A DNA stretch of 64,000 nt from positions 27,317 through 91,316 of the forward strand of contig JAPKZB010000084.1 in the NCBI GenBank assembly GCA_026393985.1, written 5' to 3'. Positions 42,889 to 50,442 of this stretch are shown one piece after another (the first letter of the stretch is position 1; the number at the start of each line of letters is the position of its first letter). The notes below the pieces were generated by a model. It did not search any database, had not been told where the DNA came from, and saw only the letters and a list, made by a program, of their open reading frames with translations. Made by a program: the position numbers and the translations under genes. Source of the DNA: Acidobacteriota bacterium (GTDB lineage: Bacteria > Acidobacteriota > Terriglobia > Bryobacterales > Bryobacteraceae).

Positions 42889-43082
42889 AAAACCCCCTTC
42901 TTCTCCCGCCGGTGCCGGCGGAGGGAATAGCATACACGATTGCTCCCCCAGGAGATAGCGGGCACCCCACCCGTCTGCACCACCAGCAAATTTCTGATAA
43001 GCTTCAGCTCCGGGCTGGAAACCCAATCGGGGTTTCCAGCCATCCTCACCTTCTCAAAATCCCTAGGGAGCTGATCTTTACA
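42889..43082. promoter_or_regulatory. divergent promoter region between two receptor genes
   Basis: 194 bp separate the starts of two Oar-like receptor genes read in opposite directions. A perfect 9-bp inverted repeat, GGGTTTCCA...TGGAAACCC, is visible around 43016-43040 (GGAAACCC-AATC-GGGGTTTCC), a possible operator for both. No sigma-factor consensus was clear. Confidence 0.45.
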
Positions 43083-46000
43083 ATGCGTACTCTGTTTGCC
43101 GCTTTCCTCGCGTTCGCGCTCGTCCCGGCCAACGCCCAAACTTCTAAAGCACTCGTCTCCGGCATCGTCACCGATCCCACCGGCGCCACCATCGCTGGTG
43201 CCAAAATCACCGTCACCGACGTCCAGCGCAACCAGGAGTACAAAGCCGAAACCAACTCGGCCGGCGTCTATCGCGTCGTCGAATTGACCCCCAGCGTCTA
43301 CCGCGTCGCCGCCGAAGCCCCCGGCTTCCGCCAGTACATCCTCGAATCCCTACCCCTCGCCACCCTCCAAAACGCCACCATCAATATCAAACTCGAAGTC
43401 GGCGCCGTCACCGAAAAGGTCCAGGTCACCGCCACCGGCCCCCTCCTCGAAGCCTCCAGCTCAGCCCTCAGCACCGTCGTCGAAAACAGAAAGATCATCG
43501 AACTCCCCCTCAACAACCGCAACATCTACTCCCTCCTCACCCTCGTCCCCGGCATCACCCCCTCCACCCCCAACAACCCCGAAAGCGACTTCTTCACCTC
43601 CACCATCCGCTTTTCCATTAACGGCGGCAAAGAGTCCCAGAACGACATCCAACTCGACGGCGTCTCCGCCATGGTCCAAAGCGACATCCAGGGCATCTAC
43701 GGCGCCTCCGCTATCCCCTCGGTCGAAGGCATCCAGGAGTTCCGCGTCCAAACCAACACCTACAGCGCCGAATACGGCCGCTCCGGCGGCGGCCAGGTCA
43801 CCATGTTCACCAAGTCCGGCACCAACCAGTTCCACGGCTCCGCCTTCGAGTTCCTCCGCAACTCCGCCATGGACTCCAAAAACTTCTTCCTCAACCGCAA
43901 CAACCTCCCCAAAGCCTCCCTCCAGCAGCACCAGTACGGCGCCAGCGTCGGCGGTCGCGTCATCAAAGACAAAACCTTCTTCTTCGTCCTCTATGAAAAG
44001 AAGCTGATCAAGTCCGGCAGCCTCGGTATCTTCACCGTCCCCACCCCCGCCCAACTCTCCGGCGACTTCTCCAACACCCGCAACGCCAACGGCAATGTCC
44101 GCCCCATCTTCGACCCCTTCACCAGCCGCCCCAACCCCGACTCCCCCGGCAACTTCATCCGCAGCCCCTTTGCCGGCAATCGCATCCCCACCTCCATGAT
44201 GGACCCCATCGCCCTCAACGTCCTCAAGCTCTACCCCTCCTCCAATCAGGCCGGCCTGCCCAACACCAACCAGAACAACCTCGCCATCCAGCGCGTCCCC
44301 CAATCCCCCACCGACCGCGTCGACTTCAAAGTCGACCATAACTTCAACCCCAACCGCCGCATGTTCGTCCGCTACAACCGCTTCAAACAAGCCACCGCCG
44401 CCGCCGACTTCTGGGGCAACGGCGCCGCACCCTCCGACGGCATCATGTACTGGGGCTCCCACAACGCCGCCGCCGACTACACCGAAACCATCGGCTCCAG
44501 CACCATCATCAATGTCCGCGCCGGCCTCAGCCTCTTCTCCGCCTGGCGCCCCGCCTTCTCCTACGGCTACGACGTCACCAAACTCGGCTTCTCCCAAGCC
44601 CTCCAGGACGTCACCCTCAAAACCGGCGCCCCCCGCATCCCCCGCTTCGATATCCAGGACTACAACTCCGTCGGTCCCAACAACGGCTCCACTTACACCA
44701 GCGACAACGTCGCCTACAGCCTCGTCGGCAACCTCACCAAACTCTCCGGCAAACACAGCCTCAAACTCGGCGGCGACGTCCGCATGTTCACCCTCGGCTT
44801 CGCCCAGTTCGGCAGCTCCCCGGGTAACTTCGCCTTCACCCGCCTCATGACCCAGGGCCCCGACCCCCGCCTCGCCGGCAACGGTGACGGACTCGCCTCC
44901 TTCCTCCTCGGCGCCGGCACCAGCGGCGCCGCCACCCACCGCATCAAACCCTCCGACATGAGCCGCTACTACGCCATGTACGCCCAGGACGACTACAAAA
45001 TCACCTCCTGCCTCACCCTCAACCTCGGCCTCCGCTACGAGCTCGAAGGCTCCAACATGGAACGCTACGACCAGCAAACCCTCATGGACCCCTTCGCCAA
45101 AAACCCCCTCGCCGACAAAACCGGACTCGACCTCCGCGGCGTCTACCTCTTCTCCGGTAAGGATCAAACCGCCGGCCGCCGCGGCATCCGCCCCATCGAA
45201 CACAAGTTCAACCCCCGCATCGGCATCGCCTATCAGATCAACGCCAAAACCGTCGTCCGCACCGGCTACGGCATCTTCTACGGCGTACCCAAGTTCGCCG
45301 CCACCGACCGCTACACCGGCGCACCCTACTCAAGCACCACCCCCTGGAACGCTACCCTCGACCAGATCAACCCCACCAACCTCCTCCGCAACCCCTTCCC
45401 CCAGGGCTACGTCCTCCCCGTCGGCCGCGCCCTCGGCGCCATGTCCGGCGTCGGCTTCGGACTCAACTCCGCCTGGGCCTCGGAAATGAAGACCCCCTAC
45501 AACCAGCAGTGGAACCTCAACGTCCAGCGCCACCTCACCAACAACATGATGGTCGAGCTCTCCTACGCCGGCAATAAAGGAACCCATAACGAAATCGTCC
45601 AGGGCGACATGGGCCAGCTCCGGCCCGACCAGTTGACCCCCGCCAACAACCTCCTCACCCTCGTCCCCAATCCCTTCTTCGGCTTAATCGACCCCGCCAG
45701 CCCGCTCGGCGCCGCCAACGTCCAGCGCGGCCGCCTCCTGCGCGGACAGTACGCCGCCTTCACCAGCGTCGGACCCGGCAACCCGGCCTGGGGCAACTCC
45801 AACTACCACTCCTTCCAGACCCGCTTTGAAAATCGCTTCGGCGGCGGAGCCACCATGGGCGTCGCCTACACCTGGTCCAAGTCCATCGCCGACTCCTCCG
45901 ACGGCATCTGGAACGACGGCCAAGGCACCCTCCGCAACTGGTACTGCCGCAGCTGCGAGCGCTCCCTCACCACCTACGACGTCCCCCACCGCCTCGTCGT

Positions 46001-46526
46001 CAACTACAACTACGAAATCCCCTTCGGCAAAGGCCACAAGTTCGGCGCCAACCTCCCCTGGCTCGCCAACGCCTTCCTCGGCGGCTGGCAGACCAACGGC
46101 GTCTTCACCATCGCCTCCGGTATGCCGCTCATCTTCAGCCAGACCACCAACAACAGCTTCTCCTTCGGCGGCGTCCAACGGCCCGATGCCGTCGGCGGCG
46201 ACGCCCGTGTCGCCGTCCGCAGCATCGACCGCTGGTTCGACACCACCCAGTTCAAGGTGGCCCCGAACTACACCTTCGGCAACCTCAGCCGGACCCACGC
46301 CAACCTCCGCAACGATTTCACCCGCGGCCTGAACTTCTCCATGATGAAGAACACCCGGATCCGGGAACTCCTCAATGTCCAGTTCCGCGCCGAGGCCTTC
46401 AACCTGACCAACACCCCCATCTTCGGTAACCCAAACACGAACGTCGAGTCCGGCGCCTTCGGCACCATCACCGGTCAGAGCAACGGCCCCCGCACCATCC
46501 AACTCGGCCTCAAGCTGCTGTTCTGA
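43083..46526 (+). CDS. TonB-dependent receptor, Oar-like
   Basis: A 1147-residue outer-membrane protein with signal peptide MRTLFAAFLAFALVPANAQ, a carboxypeptidase-regulatory domain ('VSGIVTDPTGATIAGAKITV'), a plug ('IELPLNNRNIYSLLTLVPGI', 'MFTKSGTNQFHGSAFEFL') and a barrel ending 'GLKLLF'. The open frame continues 414 bp upstream into the divergent gene, but ATG 43083 gives a clean signal peptide and has AGGGAG about 12 nt before it. Third-position use is strongly C-biased, as in the lyase gene. It stands alone with its own strong terminator. Expected to bind and import a glycan or other large substrate with TonB energy. Confidence 0.9.
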   Translation: MRTLFAAFLAFALVPANAQTSKALVSGIVTDPTGATIAGAKITVTDVQRNQEYKAETNSAGVYRVVELTPSVYRVAAEAPGFRQYILESLPLATLQNATINIKLEVGAVTEKVQVTATGPLLEASSSALSTVVENRKIIELPLNNRNIYSLLTLVPGITPSTPNNPESDFFTSTIRFSINGGKESQNDIQLDGVSAMVQSDIQGIYGASAIPSVEGIQEFRVQTNTYSAEYGRSGGGQVTMFTKSGTNQFHGSAFEFLRNSAMDSKNFFLNRNNLPKASLQQHQYGASVGGRVIKDKTFFFVLYEKKLIKSGSLGIFTVPTPAQLSGDFSNTRNANGNVRPIFDPFTSRPNPDSPGNFIRSPFAGNRIPTSMMDPIALNVLKLYPSSNQAGLPNTNQNNLAIQRVPQSPTDRVDFKVDHNFNPNRRMFVRYNRFKQATAAADFWGNGAAPSDGIMYWGSHNAAADYTETIGSSTIINVRAGLSLFSAWRPAFSYGYDVTKLGFSQALQDVTLKTGAPRIPRFDIQDYNSVGPNNGSTYTSDNVAYSLVGNLTKLSGKHSLKLGGDVRMFTLGFAQFGSSPGNFAFTRLMTQGPDPRLAGNGDGLASFLLGAGTSGAATHRIKPSDMSRYYAMYAQDDYKITSCLTLNLGLRYELEGSNMERYDQQTLMDPFAKNPLADKTGLDLRGVYLFSGKDQTAGRRGIRPIEHKFNPRIGIAYQINAKTVVRTGYGIFYGVPKFAATDRYTGAPYSSTTPWNATLDQINPTNLLRNPFPQGYVLPVGRALGAMSGVGFGLNSAWASEMKTPYNQQWNLNVQRHLTNNMMVELSYAGNKGTHNEIVQGDMGQLRPDQLTPANNLLTLVPNPFFGLIDPASPLGAANVQRGRLLRGQYAAFTSVGPGNPAWGNSNYHSFQTRFENRFGGGATMGVAYTWSKSIADSSDGIWNDGQGTLRNWYCRSCERSLTTYDVPHRLVVNYNYEIPFGKGHKFGANLPWLANAFLGGWQTNGVFTIASGMPLIFSQTTNNSFSFGGVQRPDAVGGDARVAVRSIDRWFDTTQFKVAPNYTFGNLSRTHANLRNDFTRGLNFSMMKNTRIRELLNVQFRAEAFNLTNTPIFGNPNTNVESGAFGTITGQSNGPRTIQLGLKLLF

Positions 46527-46584
46527 TACGAAACGACCTGTCAATACCTTCAACGGGTGCTGACGGTTTTTCTTGCGGCTGTCT

Positions 46585-46625
46585 CCCGTGCCTCCCGGCC
46601 ACCAGGGCGGGAGGCACGGGTTTTT
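46585..46625 (+). terminator. strong intrinsic terminator after the receptor gene
   Basis: CCCGTGCCTCCCG and CGGGAGGCACGGG form a perfect 13-bp GC-rich stem with a 10-nt loop, followed by TTTTT. It lies 58 bp after the receptor stop codon. Confidence 0.95.
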
Positions 46626-46884
46626 GTGGCGGCAGTTTGCGACAGCTGTCTGCAGTCAAAACCGGATCAGACCGCAGAAAGATGGCCAGCGCAACGAAGT
46701 GTCCGTGGCAATGGCTAGCTGGTGACGAGCCTGAACGAGGTGGAAACATGGCCCGACGGCACGCCGAAGCCTTCTTTGTCCACTTTGTCACCGCGGAGGC
46801 AGTGTCGCTTTGGAGAGATCAGTATTCGGGCGAGCGCCGGGCACCGGCGCCGACGGCGGTCCGCTCAGCAAGGTCGTGGAAGCC
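46626..46884. other. intergenic remnant sequence, nothing recognised
   Basis: About 260 bp between the receptor terminator and the transposase fragment. Several short frames are open but none resembles a known protein. It may be the outer end of the damaged insertion sequence; no terminal inverted repeat was found by eye. Confidence 0.4.
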
Positions 46885-47598
46885 TTATGCGGCTTGGCGC
46901 CAGGTGTAGCGCCAGGTGTAGCGCCAGGTGTAGTGATGGTGGAGTCCGCCCAGGCGAAGGTGCGAGACTTCCATTGCTTCTCGAGATGGCCGTTGTTCTA
47001 CCTCTCGGTGAAGCGGAGTGTCTTTGGCGAGGCTGTCAGGAATCCGATCCTCGTGAAAGTACGCAACAGAGTCGCCGACCAAGCGCCGCAAATGTTTTTC
47101 GTTGATCGGAATCACATGGTCCGGCACTTCGCGACGGCAACTGCCCACCCAGCGTTCAGCGATGCCGTTTTGCCAAGGCGCCTGAATACTTGTCCGTTTG
47201 GGCGTCAGCCCTGTGGCCTTCAGCAACCCGACGACCTCGTTACTGAAGATGGCATCGTGATCAAAGATCACGTAACGATGAGGACCGGCTTCGGAGAAGG
47301 CCTCGCGCAGTTGTTGAACCACCCACGCCGCAGTCGGATGAAAAGTCACGTTGTAATGCAGGATCCGGCGCCTTGCATGGTCGATGACGAAGAAACGGTA
47401 AAGCAGCTTGAAGGTCACCGTCGGAACAGTAAAGAAATCGAAGGCGGCGATGGCCTCGCGGTGATTCTGCAAGATGGTCAGCCAGCGCCCGGAAGAGTCA
47501 CCGCGACGGCGGGTGTCTCGCAGATAACGAGCGACAGTCCGCTCGTCGACGACAAAACCAAGCTTCTGCAACTCACCGTGAATTTGGGGAGCACCCCA
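46885..47598 (-). pseudogene. DDE transposase/integrase-core fragment, 5' end lost
   Basis: C-terminal two thirds of an rve-type transposase: 'WGAPQIHGELQKLG' (end of the HTH part), then the catalytic core with Asp in 'AAFDFFTVPT', Asp in 'IFDHDAIF' and Glu in 'QNGIAERWVGSCRRE', and the tail 'LGGLHHHY'. The N-terminal helix-turn-helix is missing; the frame upstream of 47598 runs through foreign sequence and a terminator. No start codon remains in the genuine part. The end is altered: a 12-bp unit repeated three times adds 'TWRYTWRYTWR' before the stop. Other bacterial members end soon after 'GGLHHxY'. An inactive insertion sequence relic. Confidence 0.8.
46897..46932. repeat. 12-bp tandem repeat, three copies
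   Basis: GCGCCAGGTGTA is repeated three times without change. It lies at the 3' end of the transposase fragment and encodes YTWR units on the minus strand. Confidence 0.9.
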
Positions 47599-47607
47599 AC
47601 CACGGTC

Positions 47608-47712
47608 GATTTCCGTAACCCATGGACCTTCGGCAAGGTGTCGAGCGACCCGCGCACCGCCTCCATCGGCGGCCAACCGCTGATGAACCTGACCCTGGCC
47701 ATCTTCTCCTAA
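47608..47712 (+). pseudogene. C-terminal tail of a lost TonB-dependent receptor
   Basis: About 35 codons ending 'NPWTFGKVSSDPRTASIGGQ' and then 'PLMNLTLAIFS' with a stop. This looks like the last beta strand of an Oar-like receptor (FGKVTS..... GGQPLM-L.LAL.F). The longer plus frame to the left is only the shadow of the transposase. It is directly followed by a terminator. The rest of the receptor seems to have been replaced by the insertion sequence. Confidence 0.5.
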
Positions 47713-47720
47713 ACCAGAAA

Positions 47721-47751
47721 AAAGGCCGGTCCCTTCCCGAGGCCGGCCTTT
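47721..47751. terminator. bidirectional intrinsic terminator
   Basis: AAAGGCCGG pairs with CCGGCCTTT over a 13-nt loop. T-rich tails follow on both strands (TTTCTTGCGTTT on plus, seven T on minus), so it can end both the receptor remnant and the minus-strand LamG gene. Confidence 0.8.
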
Positions 47752-47890
47752 CTTGCGTTTACCGTTCCCCCGGAACCCGAACGAATTGATCCACCGCCAG
47801 TTCCTGGTCAGCTCAAACCCATCAGCCAACGCGAATAGCGCCGAAGGCCCGTCCAGTAGCCGACGAGCCGCCGGGACGGGCCAACTGCGT

Positions 47891-49360
47891 CTACCGCTGC
47901 ACCGGGATGTAGGCGATCGCCGAACTGATCCCGTTCACCCAGATCCGCAACTCGTGGTCGCCATTCGCCTGGCCTTCAGGCACCTGGAAGCCGACCAGGT
48001 AAACCCCGGCGAAGCTCGACAGGCCCGTGTACAGCGGCGTCACCGTCCGTGCGCCAAGCTGCAAGACGACCTGCCCAGTCACCGGATAACCACCATCCCG
48101 GGCCACCGGAATCCGCCCGGTCGGTACCGCCGGATTCGTCGTCCCCAGGCCCATCCCGTAGGCGATCACAAACTCGCCCGGTCGCGCCGGCCGCACCGCC
48201 AACCCGCTGATCGAAGTCACCCCGAACAGATTCGCCGGCGCAATAAACGCCGAGTTATCCGCCGCCAAAGTCGCCGCGTACCGCCGAATTCCCGGATCAT
48301 AAGTGAAAAACGAAGGATTCAGCGCCCGAGCCGTCACTGACACCGGACTACTGCGCACCCCATCGCGTTCCACCACCAAATTGACCGGCCCAGCGGCCAC
48401 CCCATCCGGAGCGATCGCGTTCACCTGCCCCGGGCTCGTGTAGACCAGCGAAGCCTCCTGGCTGCCAATGAAGATCCGCGTCCCGTTCAACGTCTTCGGC
48501 GCTTCCCCGTTCACGAAAGCCTGGCTCCAATCGCCCGACCCGCCGCTCAGGCTGGCCCCGAAGATGGAGAAGAACGCTCCCGGCGCGATCGGCGTGCCCT
48601 CGGCGAACGTCGCCCCGTTTCGCACCCCGGCCGAAGTAAACGACGGCGTTGACGCCCCGATTGTCGTCGCAAACGGATCCCGGGCAAGCTGAGTGACCTC
48701 GGAGTCGGACAGCGCATTCGTATAGGCCCGGAGCAGCGCAATTCGACCCGAGGAGTAATCATCGCGGTACTGGTCGGCGGTGTTATCGAGGAAGAAGTGG
48801 ACAATTCGATTCGGCGTCAGCAGGTTCATCGAGTTGGTGCCAAGGTTCATATCAGGTTGGCCGTTGACGTAGAACCGAAAGCGGTCGCCGGTCACCGTGA
48901 TCACCACGTGTTGATACTGGCCGTTCGCTTGCCCGGCGGTGCCTGTGGCAAGCCTCGAAAGCGTATAACGGTTCTGCGCATTCACGTACAGGCCGCGATC
49001 AGAAGTGCGGTCCAGCACGTCGAAGACCCGGCGGTCAGTCGCCGGGCGTTCGGTGAAGGTAAAAACCATCTCAAAGGAGTAGGAAAGCGGATTGACCACC
49101 CCGGTGGTCAGCAGCGAGAGCCCGGCCTGATTGGTCGGGGTGCCCGAAAACTGGTACACGGTCCGCTGGGCACCGAACACCGTGTCAGTCAGGTAACTGC
49201 CGCGATTCAATGGATCAACGCCCACCAGCGCCGGACCGCCGGAGGTCGAGTTGAGAGTATTCTGGAACGTATAGGTTGCCGTCAGCGAAGCTGACTGACT
49301 GAATCCGGCGACAGTTGCGCCGACCACAAGCATCGCGAGCTTGAGCGAAATTGAGGGCAT
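47891..49360 (-). CDS. secreted LamG-like protein with Solibacter C-terminal domain
   Basis: A 489-residue exported protein: signal peptide to about residue 23 ('GATVAGFSQSAS'), a concanavalin/LamG sandwich over about 30-225 ('YSFEMVFTFTERP', 'YQHVVITVTGDRFRFYVNGQ', 'GRIALLRAYTNALSDSEVTQ'), then a module of about 240 residues typical of Solibacter-group secreted proteins ('IAPGAFFSIFGASLSGG', 'VYTSPGQVNAIAPDGVAAGP', 'FVIAYGMGLGTTNPAVPTGR'). The LamG part probably binds carbohydrate or protein outside the cell; the C-terminal module has no known function. It stands alone on the minus strand, ending before the bidirectional terminator. Confidence 0.85.
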   Translation of the reverse strand: MPSISLKLAMLVVGATVAGFSQSASLTATYTFQNTLNSTSGGPALVGVDPLNRGSYLTDTVFGAQRTVYQFSGTPTNQAGLSLLTTGVVNPLSYSFEMVFTFTERPATDRRVFDVLDRTSDRGLYVNAQNRYTLSRLATGTAGQANGQYQHVVITVTGDRFRFYVNGQPDMNLGTNSMNLLTPNRIVHFFLDNTADQYRDDYSSGRIALLRAYTNALSDSEVTQLARDPFATTIGASTPSFTSAGVRNGATFAEGTPIAPGAFFSIFGASLSGGSGDWSQAFVNGEAPKTLNGTRIFIGSQEASLVYTSPGQVNAIAPDGVAAGPVNLVVERDGVRSSPVSVTARALNPSFFTYDPGIRRYAATLAADNSAFIAPANLFGVTSISGLAVRPARPGEFVIAYGMGLGTTNPAVPTGRIPVARDGGYPVTGQVVLQLGARTVTPLYTGLSSFAGVYLVGFQVPEGQANGDHELRIWVNGISSAIAYIPVQR

Positions 49361-49417
49361 AATCTAGCAACGCGTCAAATTGGACTCAGAAACCCTCATT
49401 CTCAAAAAATAATTCTT

Positions 49418-49780
49418 ATGGCCGACAAACGCCCTCTGCGCTTTGACTGTGCAAAGGCTTTCGACTTCGAACGCGGTTACCGGGCCATCGCCGCCGACTG
49501 CAGCCTGCCCCCAGCCGAGGTTCGCGCCCGCATCGCCTCGACCGACCTGGTCGTCCGCCTCGAAACCGGGCTCATCGAACCGGGCGATTTCGTCGCTCAA
49601 GTCAGCGATCTCGTCAACTTCCCTGGCAATTGCGCCGATTTCTGCGCTCATTCGACGGCCATCTCTCTCCCCGAGACGCTCTTCCCGGAGTCGCTCCTCA
49701 CGTCCATGAAAGGGTGATACCGGCTCCTCGTCCTCTCCAACGCCATCCCCATCGACATGGTCCGCGAGCGCTACCCGGGG
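49418..49780 (+). pseudogene. HAD-like hydrolase remnant with in-frame stop
   Basis: The frame from 49418 reads 'LRFDCAKAFDFERGYRAIAA', 'ARIASTDLVVRLETGLIEPG' and then a TGA at 49715-49717. The same frame continues after the stop with 'YRLLVLSNAIPIDMVRERYPG', the motif II strand of HAD phosphatases (LLVLSN..). The first motif is degenerate: relatives have FDLGGVLVDFD. The end is lost in unrecognisable sequence. This is a dead copy of an FMN/haloacid-dehalogenase-like gene. Confidence 0.6.
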
Positions 49781-50442
49781 TCCCGTCAGAAAACGGAATG
49801 TGAAGTACGTTTGCCGAGAGGAACTCTGAAAGTCCGGCAGGAAATCTGTTGATGGTTGCTATTGTCTCGGTAGAACACGGTTACCAGCAAAAGACAGCAG
49901 AGCCCGACGCAGCGCTAGATGCCCGACCCGTGATTACCTCGGCGCATCCGCTTGAGGAGAGTTTAGCGGCGTTTTGGGCCTATTTGAACTCAACCCGGAT
50001 GCCTGGCGTACGTAATATTCCGTCTTCTGAGGCGACCCCTGTGAAGCGGGCAACCTGCGGTTCCACCCAAGGCTCCGCGAGTGGCCTTCGCTACGCGAAA
50101 AGCTTAGGAACGTCAGCCTTACGGGCGGCCAGACCACCCACGACGACCTCGCCACCGCCCTCGCGCTGTACCTCTAAACCGTCACCCGAGAGTACCCCAA
50201 ACTATTGACGCCCAACCCATATTGAACCCCAGGAACGCCCCAACCACCTCGTCCAACCAAATCCCCCAGCCGCCAACCAACAACCCCCGAAGCGCCAGGC
50301 CCTCCCCGTCAAGCCAAACCAGCACGTCCGCCACCCGGCAACCCAAGCACCACCACCAACCCATGCCCCCGGCAGTCCCACCCAACCGACCGCTCCCTCC
50401 CACCTGTCACCCGCATCCTCACCGCCCCCCCCGTTCGCCGGC
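49781..50442. other. non-coding or decayed stretch
   Basis: About 660 bp without a supported gene. Short frames occur on both strands, but none has a recognisable domain, and 50210-50440 is a low-complexity C-rich run on the plus strand. Plus-strand pieces such as 'NVSLTGGQTTHDDLATALAL' suggest remains of an older gene. Nothing functional was identified. Confidence 0.5.

Noticed and set aside
43461..45203. 580-codon minus-strand frame inside the receptor gene
   Set aside because: Antisense shadow of the same kind; the plus strand encodes a complete receptor with signal peptide and terminal Phe.
46810..47712. 300-codon plus-strand frame
   Set aside because: All but the last 35 codons is the antisense of the transposase; only the receptor-like tail is kept as a feature.
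50182..50403. small hydrophobic Trp/Gly-rich frame after the transglycosylase gene
   Set aside because: Low-complexity sequence, no start signal, no recognisable family.
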